Source: Plenodomus lindquistii (Eukaryota > Ascomycota > Dothideomycetes > Pleosporales > Leptosphaeriaceae). Taken from it: a stretch of 64,000 nt of DNA. The stretch is from positions 310,001 through 374,000 of the forward strand of contig JANUWI010000013.1 in the NCBI GenBank assembly GCA_025504975.1, written 5' to 3'. Positions 22,266-33,191 of this stretch are shown here, piece after piece. Position 1 is the first letter of the stretch. Every line of letters begins with the position of its first letter. The translations under genes were made by a program, and so were the position numbers. The notes under the pieces were generated by a model. That model was not told the DNA's origin, ran no database searches, and saw only the letters and a program-made list of their open reading frames with translations.

Positions 22266-23723
22266 ATGGATTCTAAAGTCACATACCTCCTCTCCCTAGG
22301 TGCTGTCCGAGACCGAGCCAAGTTGGTCGGTGAAGCTGCTCAGGCCGGGAAGCTCAGCCACTTTGATGTCCACGAAGAGCGATTGAGTGCTGCTGCAGAT
22401 CTTGTCACATCTGTCATCAGAGTAAGTTGATAGTTCTTCTCCCAAAACAAACCTCAAATCAACAAGGAACTTATCTCTTCACCACTAGCGCGACTTTGGG
22501 CCAAGCTCATTTCACACCATCCCTCCACATGGCCGCTGGCAACACTTCGAAGTGGGCGGTGTTCCTCGTGTCAGCAAAGAGATTGAATCATGGAAGAAGA
22601 ATGGTGCCGATGACTTGGAGGTGACTCGCCGCTTGATCGACCTTTTCTTCGTATCTGTGCTCCTGGATGCTGGAGCTGGTGATCATTGGCGGTATGCAGA
22701 GCCCGGAGCTGGTGCCACCTATGAGCGTAGTGAGGGAATCGCAGTAGCCAGCTTCTACATGTTCAAGAGCCTTGCTTATGCTACAAAGAAGGATGAAGCA
22801 GCGCCGATTGTTGATGGTAAGCATATCACTGCTTTATTACGTATGAGGAGCGACTGATCACCTTCAGGTAACGGATTGGCAAACCTCACAACCGAGGCAT
22901 TGGCAGAAGGTTTCCAGATCTCCGACAGCAACCCCATCCTAGGACTTGAATCTCGTGCAGATTTGTTGAGAAGCTTGGGAAAGGCATTGCTCTCTCAGCC
23001 AGAGGTCTTCGGTAAAGAAGGTCGTCCTGGTAACGTTGTCGGTGAGTGTGCGTCCGGATGAACTGCAAGCAAATACTGAACCAGCCCACAGACTATATGA
23101 CCAAGACAGCGAAGGACTCCTCAAAACTGGACGTCAAAGTATTCTGGGACGTTCTGCAAACCCTACTCATCCCATGCTGGCCCAAGGACCGAACATCCGT
23201 GAACGGCAAACCAATCGGAGATGCATGGCCACTCAGCACTCTCAAAAACATCTCGACATCTATGACTGCTGATGACACGGAATTCATCATGCCATTCCAC
23301 AAACTCACTCAGTGGCTGGCGTACTCCCTTATGGTACCATTTCAGCGCGTTCTGGGTCTCGAATGGATCAATGCCGACGCTCTCACCGCACTACCAGAGT
23401 ACCGTAACGGAGGCTTGTTCGTCGATCTGGAAGTACTTACGTTGAAGAAGGAGTCGCTAGAGCGAGGTTTGAAGGCATCTGGAAGCTCTCTACCCATGTT
23501 CAAGGCTGGTGATGACGTGGTAGTCGAGTGGCGGGCCATGACGCTGGTGCTGGTCGACAAACTGTACGGGATGGTGCTGGAAAGGATGGATGGCGCGCAT
23601 TTGAGCATGGCTCAGCTACTTGAGGCAGGAACGTGGAAATCTGGACGCGAGATGGCGGCAAAGAAGAGGCCTGAGACCAAGTCGAGTCCTATCATCATTG
23701 AGAGCGATGGCACTGTATTCTAA
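22266..23723 (+). CDS. URC4: URC4/URG3-like protein (DUF1688), uracil catabolism
   Basis: This is a member of the DUF1688 family, genetically required in yeasts for the URC route of uracil degradation; its exact reaction is not settled. The exons are 22266-22421, 22489-22816, 22868-23041 and 23092-23723, total 1290 nt or 429 aa, the usual family length. Family landmarks are YLLSLGAVRDRAKLVGEAA, KLSHFDVHEERL, IPPHGRWQHFEVGGVPR, DAGAGDHWRYAEPG and, at the end, DDVVVEWRAMTLVLVDKL. All three junctions restore the frame (VIRRDFGP, VDGNGLANL, NVVDYMTKT). No signal peptide is present, so it is probably cytosolic. It shares an upstream region with the DUF3433 gene. No other URC gene is visible nearby. 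Confidence 0.93.
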
Positions 23724-23870
23724 GCCAACACTATGGACGCTGAATGATTGAAAGCGATAGCCGCAGATGGTCAAAACAAGATTCCTCCAACCAAGTCCGC
23801 TTCATACAAGACTTGCTTACGATGGTCTTTATATACTTACATCCTATGCAGACCTACTATGCTCCACCGT

Positions 23871-25012
23871 TCATTTGAACGCACCTACCTCACGTCTCCT
23901 GACCACCAATTAGCATATCCCCTCCAGCAAAGCTCATGCACACTTACCACCAGCTTACGAAATCCTTGGTCCCAACATCTATACCCAAATCCTTCAACAC
24001 ACTAGTATCAAGATGACAATCATACGGTCTAACCGTCCCATCTGCTGCCTTTTCCTCCGGCTTGTACGGCTCCATCCCATCCAACGGCAATCCCATAATA
24101 TCCGCAAACTTCTGACAAATCTGCCACTTTGTCATGCAATCCTCTGAGCTGAACTGCAGAACAGAAGGCAAATCGCGTTCACTCGTTCACCACGTCAGCT
24201 TTCATCGCGTCTACCAGCACTGCATCTCTTCGTCGCAGCAGGGACAGTGCAAACTCACGCATTCAAAGGGTCAAGATACAGTTTCGCGATATCCCGACAC
24301 ACTCGCCCCACATCCTGCGTGTTTGTCGGATACCGCAGCGCATAGTCATCGATTTGGATCTTGGACTGTCCTGGTTCCAGACTCTGCGAGGCCCAGAGTT
24401 GCGACATTAGGACGTTTACTGCGCTGTCTTTTGGTTCGTTGGCGGGGCCGTAGAGGACGGGGACGCGTAGAACCACGATTTTATTCTTGCTGCCGCTTTT
24501 TCGTGCGATTTCTAGGACTGCATTTTCACCGTCGAGTTTGGTCTGGCCATAGACGTTTGGGGGGTTGGGGGGTGAGTCGACTTTGTAGGGTGCTTCGCCT
24601 GGGTGTCCCGAGAAGACGTAGTCTGTTGAGATGTAGATGAGGAAGATGCCCCGCGATGCTGCGGCTTCTGCGAGGGCACGGCTGGAGTCTACGTTGAGTT
24701 GTCTGGCAGCCTTGGGGTCTGCTGTGCAGGAATCGGGGAAACGATTGGCTGCACAGTGGACTATTACTTTGGGCTTTACTTCATCGAGGACTCGCTCAAT
24801 TTCAGAGTGGTTGAGTATGTCGAGTTTGATGATCTCGGGAGGCATTATGCGATTCACGGCTGTTCCTACGGCAGTCCAGCCATCTAGGTCGAATTGTCGC
24901 TGTACCTGGCCCCCAAGCAGACCGCTGGCTACATCGTGAGATCAGCCAGCGGTATTGTTATGTTGGTCGAGGTCGGATTACCTCCAGTAACGAGAACATC
25001 TTTCTGTGTCAT
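23871..25012 (-). CDS. NAD(P)-binding RmlD/MAT2B-like extended short-chain reductase
   Basis: Four exons (25012-24982, 24928-24259, 24181-23948, 23898-23871) sum to 963 nt, or 320 aa. The Rossmann motif is VTGASGLLGGQV at residues 8-19, split by the first intron. The active-site core is YISTDYVFSG with Tyr-x3-Lys in YGQTKLDGE, and NAxRxP-like HCAANRFPDS is also seen. The C-terminal part reads LQFSSEDCMTKWQICQKFA and ends FVSWWRREVGAFK, as in fungal homologues of dTDP-4-dehydrorhamnose reductase and of the methionine adenosyltransferase regulatory subunit beta. The last junction is supported by that ending; without it translation would stop after SWW. Whether it is an enzyme or a MAT regulator cannot be told from the sequence. 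It shares a 202-bp divergent promoter with the CFIm25 gene. Confidence 0.9.
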
Positions 25013-25214
25013 TTTCTATCTAGTACAATGTTCTCCACGTCGATGGTAGTGGCATGGTACATCAATCAAGGTGACGACGGACGCCCGTGCGCTCCCACGT
25101 GAACGCGAGCGCGCAGACCCCTGCCCGCAACCACGTCCGTCGCGCCGCCAGCCCCAAACCCCAACCAACTATCCACAAACAACACCACGCGCACACCCAC
25201 ACCCCGCCTGCACA
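25013..25214. promoter_or_regulatory. Bidirectional promoter, reductase / CFIm25
   Basis: Only 202 bp separate the two divergent start codons, so both promoters must fit here or overlap the genes. The half next to the CFIm25 start is C/A-rich (ACACCACGCGCACACCCACA). No TATA box was seen. The division of the interval between the two genes is not visible. Confidence 0.6.
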
Positions 25215-26322
25215 ATGTCGACAATAACACAGCAAGCTTCGCAGAGCTCGTATCCGTATGCGCCCCTCCATTCCCCACACCAACACCCCCCCAATGCCAT
25301 CTCACAACTGCTAACCACGTCCACACAGGCCCGTCCTACCAAAAGACTTCAACGCCAACCAGCCCAAGACCATCCGCCTCTACCCGCTTAGCAACTACAC
25401 ATTCGGCACCAAGGATGGCCAGCCTGAGGAAGACCCGTCGGTGCTGGCGCGCCTGAAGAGACTGGAAGAACACTACACGGAACATGGCATGCGCAGGACG
25501 TGCGAGGGCATTCTGGTGTGCCATGAGCATAACCACCCGCATATCTTGATGTTGCAGATTGCGAATGCTTTTTTTAAGCTGTAAGCTACTCTTAGCCTGC
25601 TACACACTAACTATTGCGCATGCGCGCTGTGGATGGCGGTTGTAGTTGAGTTGGCGAATGCAATGGACAAGGCTGACCAAGCTACAGACCAGGTGACTAC
25701 CTCCGCGCCGAAGACGACGAAATCGAAGGCTTCAAGGCACGCTTGAATGAGCGCCTTGCACCTGTCGGCACGCAGTTTACAGGCGAAGGCGTCAACGATG
25801 AGTGGCAGGTTGGCGACACGCTTGCGCAGTGGTGGAGGCCCAACTTCGAGACGTTCATGTACCCGTTCATCCCCGCGCATGTGAGCAGGCCCAAGGAGTG
25901 CAAGAAGTTGTATTTCATCCAGTTGCCCAGGAGTAGTACGTTTGTTCCCATTCGCCATTCCCCATCTCCCACCTACCGTCCCCCCCACAATTTCTCCACA
26001 ATCTCGAAGAATTTAGAACGAACGCCTGCTAACACACCCATCAGAAGTCCTCTCCGTCCCCAAAAACATGAAACTCCTCGCAGTCCCCCTCTTCGAACTC
26101 TACGACAATACCGCCCGCTATGGCCCCCAACTCTCCGCTATCCCGCATCTCCTCTCCCGATACAACTTTGAATTCGTAGACGAGCAGGGAAACGTCTCGG
26201 CGTGTACACCGGGTACGGGACCCACGGACGGCGAGGCGCCAACTACCAAAGTACTGGCTGGTGGTGAGGACGTCAGAATGGAACACAACGGCGATGGAGC
26301 GAGTGATGTTACGGTTTCTTAG
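25215..26322 (+). CDS. NUDT21: Cleavage factor Im 25-kDa subunit (NUDT21/CPSF5-like)
   Basis: This is a nuclear pre-mRNA 3'-end processing factor of the Nudix fold that binds UGUA in RNA and influences poly(A) site choice. The four exons are 25215-25255, 25329-25580, 25688-25935 and 26045-26322, total 819 nt or 272 aa. Core motifs are IRLYPLSNYTFGTKD, GMRRTCEGILVCHEHNHPH, PGDYLRAEDDEIEGFK, WWRPNFETFMYPFIPAH and KLLAVPLFELYDN. The Nudix box lacks the usual run of catalytic glutamates, as in the human subunit, so RNA binding rather than hydrolysis is expected. The C-terminus (after SRYNFEFV) extends about 45 residues beyond the human protein with an acidic, low-complexity tail. The start chosen is the only upstream ATG that splices in frame. 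Confidence 0.95.
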
Positions 26323-27481
26323 GAGGCGCTTGTTGGTGTTGTGGTGGATGTTGTGTTGGAATTGGTTGGGAATGGTGCATAGGTGGCGTTTTTGGGCGTT
26401 TTTGGTGCTTTCAGGAATTCCTGGGGGAGGGACATGGATGGTGGAAAATGTGGTTGACAGCGCGCGCGCTCTTGCGTCTGGAATAAGCGGCGATGCGATG
26501 TGGTCAGTGCAGGGGAGAACAGGCATCATTAGATCGCAAAGAGGTAGTGTCTCAGGGCTGGTATGTATGTAACACGCCATAACTCGCACTCTGGCGCAGA
26601 ATTAGAGAGAGAGAAAAAAAAGCACAATTCTTAGCATTCGCTATCCCAAATGATGAGCTCATCGGTTGTAGTATGTCAGACTAAAACTGCGAAAATTCTA
26701 GTCAATAGGAAAAACAAAATATATACTTTGGGGGGAGGGGGTTTCAAACAAAATTCATGGACTGTTGGGACAGTATGGGGAGAGAGGAATGCGCTGGTTT
26801 TGTGTGTAGCAGCGTGGACTACTGAAGATTGGTGGGTGAGAGTTTTGTGGCAAGGAATGGAGGAGGGTTGGAAGAAGATTGGAAGAAGATTGGAAGATTA
26901 GAGATGTTTATATACTAGGATAACGCGGTACAGTACATATTACATAAAACAGTGCTATATAAGCACTCTGTACATAGGGCGTATACCTTTACCCTAGGTC
27001 TTGCTTTAGACAAACTTCTGTGTAGAAGCCTGTTAGTATAGCGTGGAAAAATGCGTAGATAGAAGGAGATGCATTATCCTCTTTAAAAGAGCAGGGTAGG
27101 TAGAAGGAGGATGCGTGGATAGTAAGAGTAGGAAGTAGGAAGTAATGTTTACAATTAGAGATAAAAGGGACTGTAGACGAGAGAGAAAGAGGGTAGGATA
27201 GTTTGTGTAGGTAGTAGCTAATATACACAAATATAGAGAAGAAATAAAGAGGAAACCAGCCTTCATCTGTCACGTAGTAGAACTAAAGAAAACCTGACAT
27301 CCTAATAAGGAAGATGCAAGAATAGAAAGAAAGAGAAAGAAAAAAAAAGAAAAGAAACCAGCACATCTCCGCCCATGTCCCAAGTTCTCCACCTCAAACC
27401 AAAACACCAAGCAAACCCTAAAAAGAAGCAAAACCTTAGCATTCCAGAATGAAGACAAAACATGCTCTGGAAGAGATCTCG
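26323..27481. other. Intergenic between convergent genes, A/T-rich
   Basis: This 1.16 kb lies between two 3' ends (CFIm25 and the 188-aa gene). The stretch 26930-27350 is A/T-rich with purine-rich runs (AGAAAGAGAAAGAAAAAAAA at about 27322). No coding signal stands out. It probably holds both 3' UTRs and polyadenylation signals. Confidence 0.5.
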
Positions 27482-28157
27482 CTAGGAAGCCGCTTTAAGC
27501 ATCTTCTTTAGGCTGTTTCCATGTTCCGCCAATGTCGCTTTACGCTGCTTTTTGCCCAGTTTTGCGTACTCGCGGAATTTGAGCATCGCAGACTCTTGTT
27601 TGCCCCTGCCGATGATGACGCTGTCCTCTTCGATGCCTCGAGCCGAATAGTGCATCATCATCGAAGTGCCTCCGCCAGTGGCTACTTCTGTCCAGGTGAT
27701 TTTGACCTGTGTACAGGTTAGTCTTGGAGATGTGTGTGCGTGGTAGATTAAAAACGTACGTTACGTTCTGCAACTTCCTGTTTGAGAGTTTGCACAGACT
27801 GCTTCTTCTGCTCGTCGTAGGAGGTCCTCTTCGTCTTTGGAGTCGGATCAGGGGTCTAGATGATTCAAGTCAGTACGTGTAGTTTTCTTCACTGCGCGAC
27901 AATCAACGTACCTCAGGGTCCGAAGCAGGAGCTCTACGGCGCCCAGCACGAGCAAGCAAAGGCTCGTCGCTGGTGTAGTCGTCGTCGTTACCTCCATCAT
28001 CTTCATCGACGTAAGTAGGATCACCAACAATGTCGTCGTCGACGTCGTTGACGAAGTCGTCGCCATTGAGCGGAGGAGGTTGAGTTCGGTTGCTGATGTT
28101 GACGGGGAGAGATCTACGACCTATGCCTCGAGTTTCGGCGACGCTAAGGCGAGCCAT
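27482..28157 (-). CDS. Conserved-looking protein of unknown function, 188 aa, probably nuclear
   Basis: I do not recognise this family. The exons 28157-27912, 27855-27760 and 27706-27482 sum to 567 nt, or 188 aa, with clean GTACGT donors and an intact frame. The N-terminus (about 1-25) is basic, followed by a strongly acidic stretch (DDFVNDVDDDIVGD, DEDDGGNDDD). Next come Arg-rich RAGRRRAP and a Lys-rich helix (TKRTSYDEQKKQSVQTLKQE). The more ordered C-terminal part is KITWTEVATGGGTSMMMHY, IIGRGKQESAMLKFREYA and KMLKAAS. Alternating acidic and basic low-complexity segments with no signal peptide or membrane span suggest a nuclear or chromatin-associated protein; this is inference. A G/C splice variant would be needed to extend it. 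Confidence 0.75.
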
Positions 28158-29943
28158 TTTGTTGTTTCTGTTGTAGATTGAAAGAGTGATATGGGATAAA
28201 AGATGTGGTGTAGAAAGGGAGAAGTAGAATACAAGGAAGCTTCTTTTACGTCTGCCTCTGGACCTTCAGAAGTAGCACTTCTGTCACCGCTTATCTCTTG
28301 CTATTCCTGCAGTTCTAACGCCGCTCACCTAAACCCCGCAAATAGGCGGTGACGGCCACTTTCTCTCAGCATTGCGCGTAGCAGCTGCGCTAGGTAAAGG
28401 TACCAGATTATGTCTAAGGTCTGACAAACCTAGATGCAGGGTGACCTTTGAACAAGTCTGTGGCAGTGAATAATAGACCGAACAAACCAAGCGATTCGGA
28501 TCATAGTGGCGAAGAATTGGTGTTGTTAGTATCTGTAGTGCCGTTCCATTGGACACATAGAGCGGCAGGTTCAATGCGTCACCGCGCTTTTAGCAAACGG
28601 CACTACATCAAAACGCGAAATGAGATTGAGACGACCACGGACTCTGGGCCTGGCAGGTACATACGTCCTCATGATACGACAACTGGCGATATTCGTCATG
28701 ATGCTAGACCTTCGCCACAAGCAGACCCGAATCATCGCAGCTGTCAAGACATTATCATTTGCAAGAATATCAATTAAATCCATGCTACCTAACCTAAACC
28801 GTCTAGAAAATACCACACAGATTAACGCATCAGACACCCATCCTCTGCACAACCACAAGAGCGCCACTTGATCCAGCTCAACCTCCGTTCAAGAGCGGTA
28901 TCCACTTGATCCAACAACAACCCAGCAAAACGAGAAGAAAACACGCGTGCGTACATGGACCCTATGACACTAATAAACAGCGTTTTATACACTCTTGGCC
29001 ATTTCATCATCTCCCAGCAAAACACGACTTTGACTCGTTGGCGGGGAAAACTGTAACCGCTGGGGCAGAATGCAACACAAAATCGTGATATCGTAGAATA
29101 ACTAGCGATACAAGGACGAGCAAGGATTCGCACTACATTACCTAATATTGAAAAATGCGCGAGATGTGGGGAGACATGCGGGACAGGTGATATTTCGCGC
29201 GCGTCAAACTTGGCATGCTCACGGTTCATGGCGGCGAGTCCGGCAGGTGTGCAAAACATTTTGGATGTATGTCTTAATTATCCATCCCCCCCCCCCCTTT
29301 CTAGAAGCTTGTTCTCACAGCTCAGCTAAACTACGCTATGCTAACTACTACCTTGCTTCTCTCGCGTTGGATGGAGTGGAGTGGGGTGGAGAATGAGGAG
29401 GAAGAGGGAAGAGAGAAGAGGGAGGGGGAAGTTCGTGTGGAGAGTGGGATTGGATGATTGAGTGGGATTGGATGATTGGGTGGGATGGGATGGGATGGGA
29501 GGGAAGGGAAGGGAAGGAGGGTGATGAGGGTCGAGGAGGGTGTGCTTGGTTGATTATGTGAGTTATGTTGGATGTGGGTTGTAAGAGCGGAGGGAATGAG
29601 GCAGTATGTATGGTCGGTCTTCGATAGCGACTAATCTTCCACTTCCCCTATTCCAACGAGGGCTCACTTTTAGATTGTGAATTCGCAAACAACACCAAGA
29701 ATAGTGAGACATGACGATTGAAGTAAACGGGACCAGACACAGAAGCATACTCACAGTCACAGCTCGAACCCGCACCATGACCATGAGCCAAAGAGATTCC
29801 AAAGCACATTCATATTAAATGACCGCCACACCTACCACACGCTAGAAGAACAAATTACCAATAAACATACACACGCAGCCCACCCCATTTGAAACGACAG
29901 AACATTCCATCCACACAATCCCTCACACTTGCATCATTATCCT
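28158..29943. other. Intergenic with homopolymer and G-rich repeats
   Basis: This 1.79 kb lies between the start of the 188-aa gene and the 3' end of the AdoMet decarboxylase gene. It holds a run of about 13 C at 29286-29298 and a G-rich tandem region at about 29445-29520. Open frames (for example 28822-29259 minus) show no family character. The promoter of the 188-aa gene should lie just right of 28157. Confidence 0.5.
29478..29520 (+). repeat. G-rich tandem repeat with G-quadruplex potential
   Basis: Eight or more GGG runs separated by one or two bases occur in succession (GGGTGGGATGGGATGGGAT and then GGGAGGGAAGGGAAGGG). They follow two GGATTGGATGATTG repeats at about 29448-29477. This meets the usual sequence rule for a G-quadruplex on the plus strand. 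It lies about 430 bp beyond the stop codon of the minus-strand AdoMet decarboxylase gene. Confidence 0.75.
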
Positions 29944-31590
29944 TCAAAAGTCCTCTCCCAACCTCGGCTTTCCACCCTTCCAGTCATCCCTCTCATAGTA
30001 CCTGAAGACGAGATCATACCCATCCAGATCATGCACAATACGGTCCACCCTCTTGTATCCCTTGATCGTCTCCATGCGCTGCGCCTTCTCCACGCCCTTG
30101 CTCGGGCGGTCCTCGGTAGCGGGCTTAGCTTCGAAGAGCGTGACGCTGAAGCGGCCAGGCTTGAAGATGCCCACAACGTGTTCGACAACGTCTGCCGTCT
30201 CGCGGCCGGTCTGGCGGGCGGGTACGTTGGTCTCGAAGGAGGCGTAGGAGCATTGGGGTTCGGGGGTGACGTGCACGGTGAAGTAGTGAGTTGCGTCCGA
30301 GCCCTTCTTGGAGCCGTTGGGGGCGCCACCGGGAGCGGGGACGACACCATTGGCGGAGAAGCCGCAGGGGGTGAAGAGGTAGGCGTCGATGCGGGCGTCG
30401 GGGTACTTGGAGGTCGGATAGACGTCCGCCAGGCCGCAGGCCTCGGAGACGACGCTGCCAAGGGTGTGGCCCTCGGTAGTCAACTCCTCGGGGAAGGTGA
30501 GCTCCTCGTCGGAGTTGAAGCCAGAGTGGTCAGATGAGGTCTGCTCAAACACATCAAAGCTGCCGTCAGAGGGAGGGTGGCTGTTGGCCGCAGAGTTGAG
30601 GACGGTGGATCCACCAAGGCTCTCAGACTTCTCCTCTGGAATGGCCCCGAGCGACTGAATGGCGTTCTTGCGAGCGTCACGGGCCCTCTGGAGGTAGCGA
30701 CCTTCCGCAACCGCACTTGCGTCCTCTAGATAGAACTGACGGGCGTTCTTCTCATCGAGGTCAGTCATCAGAACCTCCAGAGTCTCATCCTCCTCCTTGT
30801 CCGTGATGCGCTCAGGTAGCAAGCGCTGCGGGTGGCTCACAAACTTTGTCTCAGTCTCGGGAATCTCCTCTGCTGGGCTCTGAGGCGGAGTGAGGCGCAT
30901 GTCAGGACCGGTAATGTACAAGTACCAGTGCTCGCCGTTCATCTTGCCAATCATATATGCGCTCCCGCCTTGGAAGCGTTGATCGAGGTACTTGACTTCA
31001 TCGCGCCAGCTGCGGTGAGGACCGCGCTGCTGATCGGGGTAAAGGTAGTTCTTCCTGCTGTAAAAGACGCGGTATGGCGTGGCAGCGGGAGCGATGCCCG
31101 ACCCAGCGGGAGCAGTAATGTATGGGAAGCCGGCATTGACGGCAGCAATCTCGAGCATGCGCGTCAGTCCCCAGAGGAGAGTTGTAGTTCCGCACGTCTT
31201 GAGGACGAGCTTGTGGGGGAAGACAAAGAAGCTCGATTCGGAGAGCAAGTAGGCATCGACGTGCTCAGACTCGATGACTGAGAGGACCTTGCAGTTGACG
31301 AGGTCAAGCATCTCCTTCCAGACATCGGCCGAGACCTTCTTGAGACCGAGCGGGCCAGCCTGACCGGGCAGGTCGGTAGCGGAAGAGCTGAACCATACTT
31401 CTAGGAGCTTCTCGGGGCCTGTAGTACGTCAGTCAAGCAGCCTCTATGTAGCATGATGGGGGTACACACCTTCAAAGGCATTGGAGGAGTCGAGGTCGAT
31501 AGTGGCCTCCTTGTTGATTGTCAATTGCGGGGTACCAATATGCGACGACGGCGACGCAGTGTAGTGCTTGGGAATTTCAGTAGCGACCAT
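29944..31590 (-). CDS. SPE2: S-adenosylmethionine decarboxylase proenzyme
   Basis: This cytosolic pyruvoyl enzyme makes decarboxylated AdoMet, the aminopropyl donor for spermidine and spermine. Two exons, 31590-31470 and 31418-29944, sum to 1596 nt, or 531 aa. The proenzyme cleaves itself at LSESS; the Ser after Glu (about residue 102) becomes the pyruvoyl group. The catalytic Cys is in LKTCGTTTLLWG (about residue 116). Other landmarks are YSRKNYLYPDQQ, GGSAYMIGKMNG, HYFTVHVTPEPQCSYASFE and YKRVDRIVHDLDGYDLVFRYYER. As in other fungi, a long acidic, low-complexity insertion (about residues 220-350) separates the conserved halves. The donor GTGTGT after FEG and the CTGACG branch region support the intron. 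A GTGAGT donor at about 32138 (minus) hints at a further intron in the 5' leader. Confidence 0.96.
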
Positions 31591-33191
31591 CTCTTTGCAA
31601 TGCGGCGGTCGCGCGCACAAGACTACTACTACTACTGTGGAGGGGTGTGTCGTTTGCTAGGAAGCGCAGTGTGCAAGCTCCGAGGCTGGGCTAGGTGAAG
31701 CGCAATCTGCCGCTCAGACAAGCAATGCGGTGCTCGCCTGAGTAGAGAAGGCCCACAGGTCGCGAGAATGGGCGAGGCTGGCGTGTGCCAGCAGCAAGCG
31801 GGGGAGAGTGTAGGAGACCGACCGTAGTCGATGTTAGGGAGGTCGGGCGGAGAGGGGAATAAACGAGGCTTTGCGCCGCGAAATGTTGACAGTCGGTGTG
31901 GTCCTCGCACCAGATTCCGATACCCTGGGCAAGTATCGGGTCCAGCAGACGAGGAGATCTGCTTAGTGGGGGGTTATGGTGGACGGTTGGTGGTGGTGGT
32001 GGTGGTCGTTTGTGGCGGGTGTTATCGAGGCCTGGGGAAGAGGTTAGTACTGTAGGTTGTAGAAGAAGTACTGAAAATGTCGTTGAATGTAGCGATGTGT
32101 AGGGGGTGGGTGTGAAGGGTGCGATGTCGTGACGACTCACTTCGCAGGCTTGGACAGAAAGCGTACCAGGTCTTCTTGACGCATGGAACAGCGGATGTGG
32201 GCAGTGGTCGGCAGTCTGCGGGCTAGGACAGCCTAGGCAGTGTGATGGAGGGTGTGAATATGGTCTGCCAGCTTGACGATGGAGGATTGGCAGGGGGCGT
32301 AGAGCAACGAGGGCACTTCAATGGCGTTGGGCGCTGATGCAGCGGCTGGCAGGTGTCAGTCGCAACGTTCCTTCTGTGACAGCTGGTGGTGTGGTGTGGT
32401 GTGGTGAGGTGAGGTGAGGAGATGGTGTCGAGGAGTGAAGGAAGGCACGTACAGCGACACGGTCACTTTGGGCAGGCGCGGCAGTTTGTTGTTGGGGCGA
32501 CAGACGGCGTGCGGGCGTTGGGCGTTCACGCGACAGTGATTTTTGTGCGAGTGCGGTTTTTGCAGGCCAGACGTGTGAGGTCACCGCCAACCGCACGAGC
32601 CAATCCCCAACCGGCCTGCACCGCCGCCGCCGCCGCCGGCCGACAGCCCAAGGCTTTCCCTCCAAGCACGATTCCTGCGCATAGTGACCATTGGTAATTA
32701 CTTTGAACACATCGCAATTTACATATATATATATATATATATATATATGTTTATATATATCAAGTCCTACAGACCAGCCTGCAGAGTGACCAAGCACACG
32801 CTCAGCGCGCAGCAAGGAAACCACCATCTGCCCATTTCGATTTGACCATCTCGATTTGACCATCTCGATCGCATGCGCCACACTATACCAGATACACACA
32901 CAAATCGCGCTCCTCGCCCTCATCTCAGCCAGCCTCGTCATGTCCACACCGACATCTCCATCCGTCTCACATGTGCATGGCCTAACCCAGCCAAGTCCCA
33001 AGTGCTTTCAAAACACGTACGCAATCCTGCCCATTGGCTGCCCAACGTCTTACTATAGTATTCCCCTGCCCAACCGTCATATACCCATCCATATCATCAC
33101 CCTCCAGCGACCCCATCTCCAGCCCATTCATGCGCATAAAAGCGCCTCTATATACCTATATCAGTCTTCCACACTTATTACTTGCCTTTTT
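31591..33191. other. Intergenic: AdoMet decarboxylase leader/promoter and epoxide-hydrolase 3' side
   Basis: This 1.6 kb lies upstream of the AdoMet decarboxylase start. It contains C/T-rich (minus strand) leader-like sequence, a candidate leader intron donor near 32138, GTGGT-type short repeats near 32388-32410, a GCC/GCG-rich block near 32620-32640 and an AT microsatellite. No additional gene is convincing; the 227-residue minus frame at 32318-33001 includes the translated AT repeat. Confidence 0.5.
32723..32748 (+). repeat. (AT)13 microsatellite
   Basis: A perfect AT dinucleotide run of about 26 bp is followed by GTTTATATATAT. It lies in the non-coding interval. Confidence 0.95.

Noticed and set aside
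29937..30461. Minus frame of 174 residues and plus frame 29929-30537
   Set aside because: Both overlap the well-supported AdoMet decarboxylase exon and are low-complexity shadows.
32318..33001. Minus frame of 227 residues
   Set aside because: It includes a translated (AT)n microsatellite and short repeats; no family, no plausible start context.
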